A stretch of DNA of 64,000 nucleotides, from positions 2,480,001-2,544,000 of the forward strand of contig CP071496.1 of the NCBI GenBank assembly GCA_017354895.1. Direction: 5' to 3'. Positions within the stretch are counted from its first letter, which is position 1. Each line of letters opens with the position of its first letter. A program made the translations under genes and the position numbers. Positions 1 to 12,109 of this stretch are shown here, in pieces. Source of the stretch: Podospora comata (taxonomy: Eukaryota > Ascomycota > Sordariomycetes > Sordariales > Podosporaceae). The notes beneath the pieces are model-generated. The model was not told the DNA's origin, searched no databases, and saw only the letters and a program-made list of their open reading frames with translations.

Positions 1-954
<954 letters not shown>

Positions 955-2831
955 TCAAGGCAGGCGGGCGCGGGGTGGCTGAGCTCATGTGTCAGGCCGG
1001 GGCAGGAGCCACCTTCTGGCCCAGGCAGAGGCAGGGAAGTGCAGGGAAGGCGCCAGAACGGGCCAGTCAGAGCCAGTTCGGTGGTTTGTTGCTGTGGGGC
1101 GAACAAGGGCAATCAGGTCCGTCTGATAACACCAGCCTCGCCGCGCAGCTCTTGCCACAACCGGAGTTGATGAATAAGCACTGGAAGTTCCAGTTCGACT
1201 TTTGCGGACTTGTGCAGCAAATGAGTCCGTGATGGCCACGGTTTTATGTTTCGCCTTTGTTTGTCTCAATTCCACATGGTTGAAGCCTTTGGGTCTTTGC
1301 CCTTCGTGACCGGCACTCTTCTTCCTCAGTTTAGCCAAGCCCTTCCAACCTTGCTGCTGGGCCCTCCCCCGCATTTACCGATAAGACCAGGGTCCTTGTG
1401 ACGTGGACGAGTTGGTGCACCCAACTGGCATGGCATCATGACGACTGACCTGCAACAGGCAGGACAAACAGATGCCTTTGAGGATTACTGCTGTTATAGC
1501 TATCGAACTGTCGAAATCAACTATTCCTCCAGATTTTGAGTAAGTAGAATCATCTAAAGCCTCTTGAGGAACATCTGTAAACTTCCCATCACTGAATGTC
1601 GGTCAGCTGAGGCCGACCCCCGACCTTCCCGAAAAGCGGGACAGGCGGTGAGCGTGCAACCCGGGCCTTGCCGTGCTTGATGGCCAGATCACAAGAGGTT
1701 CGGCCCTCTGCCGGATCTGGAGAGATACAGTGCCCGTCGTATCGAACATCGCCTACTCCCTGCAGCTTTTTGCTTCGCATGGTGCGGACTATGAGCAGAT
1801 GAGAAGGCTTTCGACTTCTTGTAAGTCGACACACAACCTCAGCCTTCTTATGCATATCCACTGGCGATCGCCCGCCCTGCTCCACCAACTCCAACACAAC
1901 AGCCGCTCCAACTCCTGACACTGAGAGGCTACCAGAACGCCCGACGCCTTGTGAAACTTTAAGACATACTCCAAGTGATAGGCGTAGTTTCCAACACCCG
2001 GATTTCATGCCGAAAAGTCCTTCCCAAAAAACCTTCGAAAAATAGCATCATCAACTTGCAATGAGAGAGCGAAATGTCACCATCATCAGTTGTCTCCAAC
2101 GACGTCATCGGCCGGGACCCTCTTTCCGCTCCACCAGTGCCTCGACCCACAACGCCAGATCGACAGGGGTCAGCTAACAACACTTCCTTCGCCAACATGA
2201 CCAAAAACGTCAAAGGAGCTGGCCACAGGGCTACATGAAACACTATTTTTACCAGACCTCCGAATAATTTATTACTCGAGACTAATTGTTTATGCCGGTA
2301 AACCAGATCTTGTTTCAAGAGCTTTGGGTGTTTCGACATGGTTTGCTGTGATATACCCTTCTTTAACCAAACTGATGTTGACCATTTCAAGTAGTAACGT
2401 TTTGTAGAAAGCAAAGCCAGTTCCTAGTGATCCCGGTCACTTACTGCCTTTGGATGGCTCTGTGGCCCAAGCCTCCTACAGCCTTGACAAGACCGTTGCC
2501 GTAGTCCTCTCGGGATAGCTACCAAAGTCAGGTTTAGGTCGCTTTTATCTCCGATACCCCAGATTTCAGAAGCCAGTCGCAACCATGATGACCACCAGGT
2601 GTTCGGTAGATAACGGGCTAGGACAGCTTCAAAATTGCTACACATCTATCAGCGCCCTGCTCCCACTAACCAGCTCTCGAGACAATCATCTCCGATTCAA
2701 CCATGTTGATAGCTTCCGTAGCGGCCAGTGTTCGGCGTGCCATGCTGTTTCGGATCTTGAGTTCCGTTAGCATATTCTGAAGCCCTTGAAAATAAGGCAA
2801 GATGAAGACTCCCGAACAGCCTCAAAATCTC

Positions 2832-2838
2832 TATAAAG
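2832..2838 (+). promoter_or_regulatory. TATA box upstream of the secreted repeat protein
   Basis: The sequence CTATAAAGGG lies about 255 nt before the ATG at 3092. It is followed by a CA- and TC-rich stretch typical of a fungal 5' leader. No initiator could be assigned. Confidence 0.5.
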
Positions 2839-3091
2839 GGCATCCAACACCCCCTTTCAAGTGGAAGATTTTCTCTCATCATCACAACATTCCTTCTCAA
2901 CTCATCCACTTGCCGGTCAAGTGTCTTTCAATTCAGCATTCCTTCATCTTAATTTCTCTTTGGGTTTCTGGCAAACCACTTCATCATCACGCACTCCTTC
3001 AAGCAAAAACAATATCAGCACACTATCCATCTTCCGGTAACAGGTTACCCAGCCCACCATAACCAACACCTCCCTTATCCAACCCAACAAA

Positions 3092-3679
3092 ATGAAGACC
3101 AACACCCCCCTCCTCCTCACCCTCGCCCTCTCCCTCGCTTCCTTTTCAGTCGCCACCCCCGTCCCGTCTTCCCACTCCAGTATCAACCGCCGCTCCGGCG
3201 CCCCTGCTCATCCCAGGCACATCACCCCTTCCCTCTCCAAGCGCGCCCAACGCGGCTCCTCGGAAGCCGCCGATCCCACATATCAACAACCGGCCGGGCC
3301 CCTTTCTGATGGGTCTTCCCCCCGTTCTTCACCCATGCAGGTCGACTCGGGGAGCGACCGCTCTCCCTCCCCTCAGCAGCCGCAACATGATTCCGATATG
3401 GACGCCGACGGCGAGACGGATTCCGAAGCCGACGCCATTGGCGAGACAGATTCTGAGGCGGATGCCATTGGTGAGACAGATTCAGAGGCAGATGCCATCG
3501 GCGAGACAGATTCAGAGGCGGACGCTATCGGCGAGACTGATTCCGAGGCGGACGCTATCGGGAGCCCGGATCCGGATTATGTCGCTCCCTCTGGTGGTGC
3601 TGGAAGGGGGGATGGAGGGCAGGGCAGGGGCGGTGCGCAGGTGCAGGGGGCCGGGAGAGGACGGGGGACGAATGCTTAA
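3092..3679 (+). CDS. Predicted secreted protein with five acidic decapeptide repeats
   Basis: This is an intronless 195-residue protein that I do not recognise as a named family. Residues 1-21 form a signal peptide (hydrophobic LLLTLALSLASF, then VA|TP). Dibasic Kex2-type sites follow at Arg33-Arg34 and Lys50-Arg51, so a propeptide is likely. A Ser/Pro/Gln-rich stretch leads into five tandem copies of GETDSEADAI (residues 107-156), strongly acidic. The C-terminus is Gly/Arg-rich with RG and RGG-like steps (about 165-195) and lacks a GPI-type hydrophobic tail. The start ATG has A at -3 and sits directly before the signal peptide. A TATA box lies about 255 nt upstream. No cysteines are present, which argues against a typical disulphide-rich effector. 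The protein could be an intrinsically disordered cell-wall or surface protein. Function unknown. Confidence 0.85.
   Translation: MKTNTPLLLTLALSLASFSVATPVPSSHSSINRRSGAPAHPRHITPSLSKRAQRGSSEAADPTYQQPAGPLSDGSSPRSSPMQVDSGSDRSPSPQQPQHDSDMDADGETDSEADAIGETDSEADAIGETDSEADAIGETDSEADAIGETDSEADAIGSPDPDYVAPSGGAGRGDGGQGRGGAQVQGAGRGRGTNA
3410..3559 (+). repeat. Five 30 bp in-frame tandem repeats encoding GETDSEADAI
   Basis: Five consecutive 30 bp units each encode the same decapeptide. Eight of the ten third codon positions vary among copies, and no first- or second-position difference is seen. The array is old enough for silent sites to drift while the peptide stayed constant. Confidence 0.95.
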
Positions 3680-5301
3680 GCTTCAAGTTAATGTGGTTGA
3701 TAGTTGAGGTGGGGGTTGAAGTAAAGGGTGGATTGGGGGATTGGTATGAACCGTACTAGGGCTGGTACCCAGTACTGGATAGCTGGATAGGCTGAATAAC
3801 ACGCTCCTTTACCCTCTCGACATTGTTTGTTTACAGTTAATGTGAACCTGATCATGTCTATGCATATCACGCAACTATGCCTTAACATCAGCGACCTTAC
3901 CTGCCCACGAACCCTAACCCTCCATTAAACACCCCCTGAACCCCCTTTGGTTCAACTTCAACCACACCCATCAAGACCCTCAGTCTCGGTCTCCAGAATC
4001 GGAAACACACAATGGCCGAGATAAATTCTGGTCAAGCCCAGTTTCTGCAGCATGATTGGGCGATTACTAACGTTTTGCCAATACTTCAAGCCTCACCCGT
4101 CATATTGCAGGCGTGGATGTGGCGGTGGGATCCTGCTAATGTATGTTGTACAGTAAGGCGGGATGGATGGCGAGGCTAAAAAGGTTCGGAGGGGTGAGGT
4201 AGATACGACAACTTGTCACTGCTCAGTCAGTGAATGAGTGTGCCTCGCTTTTACCTATTCCTCCCCCTCGACCACCCCGACCACCCCCCCAATGAGTAAA
4301 ATCGGGGGCAGCGTTGGCTTCGGGCCCTCTTATGCTGAACACCGCCTTCAAGTCACCAACATCACCAAGAGCGTATGCAAATAGTTTGATCAATACCAAA
4401 ATTCCCATTGTCCCATTTCACATACCACATCACATCACATTACATTTTCATTTCTATATGGCTTATCATCCCCAGCAGCACATCTCCCCCCATCTACCTC
4501 ACTTGCGCGAAGCAAATCTTGGTACCAAAAATTTAAACCTCTTATCTTTCCATTCATCATCTCCTCTTTTGAAAAAACATCAGCTACATATCTTCACCCT
4601 CTTCCTCCCACACTTCCATCGACTATTCAACCGCCCCCTTTGGAAACCCCCTTGAAACTCCCAAACTCCCTTCCCCACCTGCCCATTTTCTTCTTCTCTT
4701 CCTCCCAGTAATAGCAGTTCGCTCTTGTGCTCGCTTGCAAGCATGTCATTGTTGGTGAGGGGGGGGAAACCCATCGCAATTGGTTGATGATGTGCCCCAT
4801 CGATTGAATGTTGTTGTTGTGATTAACTTAATTCGATCGCATTGAGGAGGAGTCATTTCCGTTATAAAAAAAATTGAAAAAAGATGTAGAGAGTCATGAT
4901 CGCATTGCGTTGTGTTCATTTCCGCATCCGCAGGGCCTTTCTCTAAAAGACAGTAAAGAAGTTTTGTGAAGAAAGTTTCGTTCGTGAGAGTGAGAGTAAC
5001 GTCGTGTTGCCCGTGCCGTCGTGAAAAAAAATAGTTGGAAGCATAAGGGTGTTGTTGACATGAGACAACAGAAAGCCAGTACAAAAAGCAATAAACGCCG
5101 TCGCTTAGCTTGAGAAGAACCCCCAAAGAAAATCATCAGATGAAAAAAAAGGAAAAACAACACCAAAAGCAAAAAACCACATGTAAGATCCAAATCAACC
5201 ACCGCAGATGTTGGTATCGTGATGGCATGATGGGACGCTTTTGTCCATGCTGAGACGATGCTGGAACGTTTTTTGTGCGTGTTCAAAAGGCAGAACGTCA
5301 C
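3680..5301. other. Convergent intergenic region after the secreted repeat protein
   Basis: This 1.6 kb region lies between two convergent genes. Its + strand from about 4410 is CA/CT-rich and contains a 65-codon ATG ORF from about 4458 that is Leu/His/Pro-rich. I could not connect that ORF to splice partners or a domain. I see no RNA gene or repeat. Confidence 0.45.
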
Positions 5302-7884
5302 TTAGTTGGCACGGATGACGAGCTTTGAGAGGAGCTTGTTTGATAATGAATCAAAGTCATAACGGTCAAACTTGGAGTCCGCACGCGTCCGGAGGTAAGA
5401 CTCTGTGGAATCAAGTTAGTCTTCTGTGTCACGGATATAAAAGATAGGGGTATTCTCACCATGCTTGATGACGTGCTGTCTGACTTCGGTCATGGCGTCA
5501 CAGACCGCAGGGTTGTTGTTCAAGAGTTGACCGTGTCTCCGGGTGTCCCACTCAGTGAATGATGGAAGCTTCTGGGAGATGGCGTGGAAAAGACCAACAA
5601 TGACACCCACTGGGACAGTCTCCATGTCGGTGCAAAACTTCTCAACGGCAACTGGATCCGGCACGCGGTAGTGGCAGTCGAACTGGATCTCCTCCCAGAC
5701 GGCAAGAAGGATGGAAGCGAGCATGAAGATGGTTGGCCAGTTCTTCAAGCGCTCACCACTGTACACGCTAGAGTAAAGCGCAGAAAGTTCCTCCAGAACA
5801 TCTTTCTGAAGCTCACGCCACAAATCGGCCATGGCGCACTTGATCTGGAAGTTGATCATGACAGGGGCCACAACCTTTCCATAGTACTTTGAGTCCTCGT
5901 CGTCAATCTGGCCCTCCATAGCAGCCTCGGTTTGTGGTTGCTCGATCATGGTGATGTGAAGGGTGAGGTTGTAAGCCACAACAAGCTTGAGAGCCTTGCG
6001 AATGACGGGTGATCTTTCCTTGGCGTAGTAGCGGTATGCGGTCTTGAAGATGTCGGTGATGAAAGGAGTGCCCTCAAAGTGGTCGTCAATGAATCTTTCG
6101 AAGCCCTCGTCAATGTGCTTGTCAAGGTATTCAGAGAGAGCCTCGGGCGAGATACCCTCCTGACCAACATCAAGGTGCTCCGTGCGGATGTCAAACTCAA
6201 TAGGTTCTTGATCGGTCAAAGTCGACTCAACCCAGTCAACCTGGAAGCAGCTGTCATCAGCCACATACACCTCGCGGACCATAACCGGAAGAGCAAAGCC
6301 ATAGCCGTGGGTGATCCACATGAGGGTCTCCTTTTGAGCGAAACCCTTGACGTTGAAAACCGACATTCCACGGCCAAGATGACGCTCGTAATCAGCCTTC
6401 CAGTCCTTCATGAAATAGCCGATATCCTTGATGTCAATACGAGTGCAAGGAACTTGCCAGAGACGCGCGTGAGATGGCTGGCAACCAGCACAAGGTTCGC
6501 CCTTGTCACAGGTCTTCTTGAGGAACTTGCAGCGAAGGCAAGCGCGAAGCTTCCTAATTTCACTGGCCTGCTTGCGTTGCTCAGGAAGCAAAGGCCCACG
6601 ACGCCTGCCAACCTTCTTCTCGCCCGTCCCATCCTTCTTGCCGGTTGACGTCCTCCGAATTACCGACTTGGTGGCCTTGGCAATGGGGCTCTTTCTCGTC
6701 CCAGAGTTTCTTCTGGCGGGAGGTGAGACGGACCCAGCTCCGCTACCGCTGGCAACTGGTCTGCTGGTGGCGGCGACGGTCTTGATAGACATGGGGCCAA
6801 CAGCAGCGGCTGGACTGATCAGTTCGGTTGATGTGGACTGGTGAGGGTGATGTTGCTGGTGGCTGTGTTGGTGGTTGTGCTGGTGATGATGGTGGTGGTC
6901 ACCAGGGGGACAGTTTCGGTGGTTCGATGATGGGTCTACATAGCTGTCGGAACCAGGCGAGTAAGGAGAATATGGTGGGAAGGAGACCTCTTCATAGCTG
7001 CCAAACTCGAGAGAGTTTCTGTCAGATGTAGATGACCCCGACTCGCTGCGCAAGTGCAGGGTTTGACTTGGGTTGAAAATTGCAGCGTTTTGGGTGTAGT
7101 TCGGAAACATCGGGTCAACTGTTGTCCACCCGTTGTCGCTGCTGCCACCAAGCGACAAAACCTCCAAGTATGTCCCCGTGGGCGAATGGCTTCCCAGACT
7201 GCTTGTCACGCCCCGTGGAAGACCGTCGGGGTGGAAACCAATGGGCTCAAAATCCTGCCAGTTTGCCATGCCAGAGGTCCCCCACTGTAATGCCTGGGAG
7301 CCGTCGTCGACTGGTGAAATGGCAAACGCGGGCTCCAACTGTAACCCTTGATTCTCCAAGCCCTGAGTGGTCGCTGGAAGATACTCGATGGCGCCCTGCT
7401 GAAAGCCGGTCATGAAAGGGTTGAAGTGCATCAAGGCCGAGTCCTGGATAAACTGAGAAAGATCAGTAGTCGCTTGCTGGGTGGGAAGAGGCCAGTCCGA
7501 GATGAGACCTGTTGGGTTTTGGTGGGCAGCTGTGTGGTATGGGGAGTGCTGCTGTTGAAGAGGGCTCGACATGGCGCTATGGTGAGTCGGTGAATGGGCA
7601 CTGTGGTCATCGGGCGATGAAGCTGCTCCACTGGCAGAGTTGGGAGAGTGAACCGACACAGGCGCGCTCATGGTGCCGGTGAGGTCAAGTGGAAGCCAGC
7701 TCGTAACTGGGCTCAGGCTTTGACGACTTGACTGGGACATGGTTGTCAAAGCGGTGGAGGTGATGTTCTGGAGAGGAGCGGAGGAGGAGACGGCAGTGGT
7801 ATAGGGGTAGCGGTCGCGATGATCATATCTGAGCTGCTCCAGCAAAGGCTCCCCCCCAACAGTGTTGTTGAACTCGAAGTTCAT
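5302..7884 (-). CDS. Zn(II)2Cys6-type transcription regulator, 841 aa
   Basis: The CDS is join of 7884-5460 and 5402-5302 on the minus strand. The 57 nt intron (5459-5403, GTGAGA...CACAG) replaces a premature end at 5416 with a natural 33-residue C-terminus ending KLVIRAN. The N-terminal half is low complexity (Ser/Pro/Gln, with a His-rich run). A Lys/Arg-rich stretch precedes six cysteines at residues 449, 452, 459, 465, 468 and 480 (CLRCKFLKKTCDKGEPCAGC...C). This resembles the fungal binuclear zinc cluster, although the last spacing is 11 rather than the usual 6-9. The region after it (RIDIKDIGYFMKDWKADYE onward) is well ordered and probably the conserved regulatory domain. The protein is nuclear and binds DNA by inference; target unknown. 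The 4.2 kb spacer upstream suggests complex regulation. Confidence 0.88.
5403..5459 (-). other. Intron near the 3' end of the zinc-cluster regulator
   Basis: The donor is GTGAGA at 5459 and the acceptor TTCCACAG ends at 5403. Splicing joins CAT G to AG TCT and continues the frame for 33 further residues. Confidence 0.85.
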
Positions 7885-10800
7885 GGTGGCTAATCAGAAG
7901 CGGAACCAGGAACCAGAAATTGTAAAAGAGAGGTTGGCAAAGAGGGTATTGGAGGTTGTTCGGATGGAATTGTAGCGCGAGTGCCAGGGGCGGGCGTGGA
8001 CAGACCGACACCGCTCTTTCTTTTTGGGCGTATCGATATTTGTCGGTCAGGAAAGGTTCATGTCATAACAAGCATCAAGCGCGGCTTGTCGTTCCTCTGC
8101 TGTACTCGTGGTCTCTCGAAGACTCCCAGTCGTAACGTCGTGACAAAGAGGAGAGGTGAGGCTGGTAGAGGACGAGAAGCTTGTGAAGGCCGAATATGAG
8201 TGCTACACGGCCTTGTCGTCCTTTGGGTCCAGTCCTGTCCTGTCCTTGGGAGCCAGAGGGTGTTTGTCGGTGGTTGTCTTTGGGGAGTTGCAGGAAGAGG
8301 AGGGACCACCACCAAGACAAGACCAGTGGCTCGTTCTCCCTCTTCTCACTTCTTCTCACGCAACCCGCTCCACAGCAGTCCGTTGAAGAGGCGGTGAGCA
8401 TGCATCGACCCCCGGTCCCGTCGGCGATGCTAATTGGGTGGGTCGTGCACGGATAAGGTGGGCACAAGTTCAAGTGCCGGCCAATCATTGAGGCGCTAAA
8501 CCTGGTTGACAGTGGGCTGCTGCCAGCACCACTCCGTCCTGTCAACCCCCTCCCGCACTGTACAGGGACCTCCTCGCCTTGCCGAGAGCCTGGATCCCCA
8601 ACCCCTCACCCAGCTGCCAGCTCCAGACATCTCAGAGTTTGTCCAAGATGGTGCGAGGTCCACAGAACCCTGAAAGGATCGAAGGGACGGGGAACGGGAC
8701 GGGATAGCTAAGCGTATGGACCATGCTGACCACCCTATGCCTAGGAGATGACGCTCACGATATCGAGAGGAAAGCAAGACATACATATCCCGTACGCCAG
8801 CACAGCCATTGATATAGATGATCAGGTTGCTCTCGTAGATCCCAAGAGGCTGGCTGCCCAGGTGCCCAGCCAAACCAGTCGATATCCAGGTCGGAGTTTT
8901 CTTTTGGTGCTTGCGCTATCGACAAGACCGGCTTTCCAGCATCAGGTGTCGCCCATATGGTCTTGTGGGCCCGGCGGCTTGGCCCGTTGGGCCATCTGCC
9001 ATGGACGTCGAACAACCTGTCACTGACTTTGGACGCTCATCAGCAAGGCAGGGCTCCAGCACAGCATCACGACTCCTATGCACTGCAACAAGCAGTGGTG
9101 GCAAGTAACGATGCAAACGTGCTATCTCGGCTTCTACCGAATCAATTCTCTCCTTGATGGCCCGGACTGGCGGCTGCTCTCTTTCTCCCCGGCGCTGTGC
9201 TGCGATATGAGAGCATTCCAGATGGCTTTCATGCTGCCATCCGCCTCGTCATACCCTTCGCCCGGCTTTGGCTGAATTCTCTTGCTCGTCTTCCCAGCAT
9301 GATTGTTTCATGTCATCGGTGAGACCCCGCGCCCGCCGCCGGCCCATTGAGACATTCTCAGGCTTCCATGTCAGTTCACTGGACTGGCATAAAACTGCTG
9401 GATTTCCAGGCGAAGCAAGTCCGGTGAGCCCCCGGACGCAAGGGAAGAGGGGAGTGCAGCAGGCAGTGGGCGATTACTTATCGTTGGCATGCGCCTCGTC
9501 ATGTCCAAGGTGGTGCGTGGCTCCTAATAGTTCTGTACAACATCTCGCGGCATGAGGACACCACGAGGCACAAGCACAAGTCCGCGGCCATGCCAATTGC
9601 CAGCTGCCAGAGATATCCCACAGGAAGTACAGACACAGTGAGAAGTCGGTCCCGTGTCGTATGCAGCACTGCGGCGCGATTCGGGCCCAATGGTAGCATT
9701 CGGCTCTGATGGCGAGTGTTGAATTGATGATGGATGGTGGACGGTCATGAGGGTTGCTGGTCAGGGCACAGCGAAGTCTTTGCAGGGGGCCAATCGTTGA
9801 TCCACGCCGTTTCCCCGCGCTTATCTGATCTGCCCAGTGCGGGTGCGGAGCCCCCAGCTCTTCTCTCAAACACCTTGGACCCTGAATTGACTTCAAGGCC
9901 GTTGGGGGCTTTGATATCAAAGTTCAAAAGGGATTGGATCGTGATACCCCAAACAATCCTGTGCCAACATGGACTTTGGGAATATTCAACAAACATTCCA
10001 AACAGGGGATAACAGTTCCTTCTCGCCAGAACCCTCGTCGACCCCTTTGCTATCCTGGTCAGCGACATGGGCCCCTCTCGTCAAACGTCCTCACCTCGAC
10101 GCCGGGGATCAGCATCCGGCCCAGGGTTATCGGAAGAGGCGTTGAACGAGATCGGCTCGCGACCTCATCACTCCATACAAAGGCAGCAGAAACGATAAGT
10201 TCAAGCCACGTTTCTGACGATCGCCCATGCTTTGTCTTCAAAAAGAAAATAAAACCCATGCTCGGTCGAGAACCTCCTCCTCTTTCTGAACTCCACACCA
10301 AGCCCCACGAACCGAACAACTCCGGAAGGGGGTTCTGGTTCGGTATTCTTTCCACTGATCTCCAGTGACCTGCTCCGTGCTCTCCTGTAGAGTTACGCTG
10401 AAGTCAACTCTGACACAGGAGACAATGGACATCCTTTGACCGCTGAGGCTTGGGATCAGTGCTCATGGGATTCATGTGCCATATCCGCCACAACTCCTGT
10501 CCAACACATACATATGCGTCTAGAAAGGGGAAACCGCACCCTGGCCACATGGCCCGCCGGTTCTGGACAAGCGATAGGAAGAGGATCAGCCACACTCCCA
10601 CACGACTCCGACCGCGAGACGCCGAGCAAGCGCTTGTTCTGTCCCACAAGCACCCAAGATCTTTTCGAGGGCGAAGTCGATGCTAATGGTGCATCTTGAT
10701 CCAAATCAGGAAAATCCCCCTATTGTTTCTTGTGCTTCCCAAAGGATGGGTTGCAGCAAAGGTGTGGGTGATTGACGGCCGGCAACTGTCTACCGGAGGG

Positions 10801-12109
10801 ACACCCGGGCCACCCCTGACCGATCCATCCGGATCTGTGCCATCGGCCGGACGCGATGCTTGTTTTGCTAACCCTGCCGGGATGTCTTCCAAGGACGGTT
10901 GAAGTCAAGAACGCGACGTGACTCCACTGAAGGCCAAGACATTGTCGTTTTCGTCCTAGCTTGTTCGTACTCGATGAAGACTTTTTCTTTGCGTCTGAAG
11001 TCGTCCGGGCATGCCGGGGTTTTCCTCGCCACTTTCGTGGTGTTGTTCGCATGCTTTGCTGGCAGGAATTCGTGTCGTCCATCGGTTGATGGTACGGGTG
11101 ATGGGAAGAAGACTGACTGACTGACTGACAACGCCGACAGTTGGTCTATGGTGGCGGAACTACCCGCTAGTTGGCTTTTGTAGCCGGACAAACTCTGGAG
11201 AGGTTGGCGATGACACAAGATAGCTCCGATGTGTTCAGCTCCTCAGTTGATGATCTGCTGCTGGTTGATTCCGGGTCTCCCTAGCAACAACCACGATGGC
11301 TTCGGTTAAGTAGACGGTGGTAGAGATTGTTTTCGGTCTCCACCAAAAGATTAGGTGCTGTAAAAGATTAACTTGACGTGATATTTGGATGGTTTATACT
11401 GTAACGAACATCGGATGTTTACCTTACAAGAGATGGGCGGAATACCAGGCCACGTTGAATCAAGTGTAGAGATCGAAGATGGAGAGAGAAGCTACCCGGA
11501 GCTTGCGGCCGGCGTTTGGCGGAGGTGACTGCTAAGCACCGGAGCTCCCCTCCGCTCCGGCCGGCCTTGGGCCGGGACTACCGGCTTGTTCGGCTCGGTG
11601 GTCTTGGCACGCCTCGGCCGGTGGGACAGCCCCAAGATCCAAGAGAGAAAATAAGGTCCAAACAGCATTGGATACGTTTCAGTCAGTTGGCTCAAACATC
11701 ACTTAAACAATCAGAAGATCTACCAGACGAAGGCGAAGATGTTTACTCTCCGCTATTCACAGATACCAAGCTCTCCAAGTGAATCAAGTGACAAGAATGA
11801 CCCGCTTTTCTCCATCCCCAACTTTGATGTTCTTGGCATCTGGCAGCCACAAGGCAAAACCTCACACACATTGAACCTACATACTCAATCGACCGTTGTG
11901 CGAGAACGCCGCAAATGATCAGTGGCTTTTCGTTATGCGGCCGGTGATGAATTCAAAAGCGGTGTAGTTTTTTTTTGGTGAACAATATTACCGGCACAGA
12001 CGATTGTTCATCACCTCGCTCACCCCGCTATTCGACTTGAGCACACCCCTGAAAACCACGCTTTCACAACAAAGACTCTCACTCACAACAACCGGGCTCT
12101 CACTCACAA
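7885..12109. other. Long divergent intergenic region (zinc-cluster regulator / RAM1)
   Basis: This is 4.2 kb without a supportable gene. Open frames are short, overlap on both strands and lack domains or plausible splice partners. Short tracts include GACT repeats at about 11107-11126. The minus-strand leader of the regulator has two very short ATG frames near 8059-8068, two and four codons long. They could be uORFs if the transcript extends that far. Confidence 0.5.

Noticed and set aside
1589-2008. Minus-strand 139-codon frame with a faint ankyrin-like phrase (GRTSCDLAIKHGKARVA)
   Set aside because: Only one half-repeat resembles ankyrin. The rest does not, and no neighbouring repeats were found on the strand.
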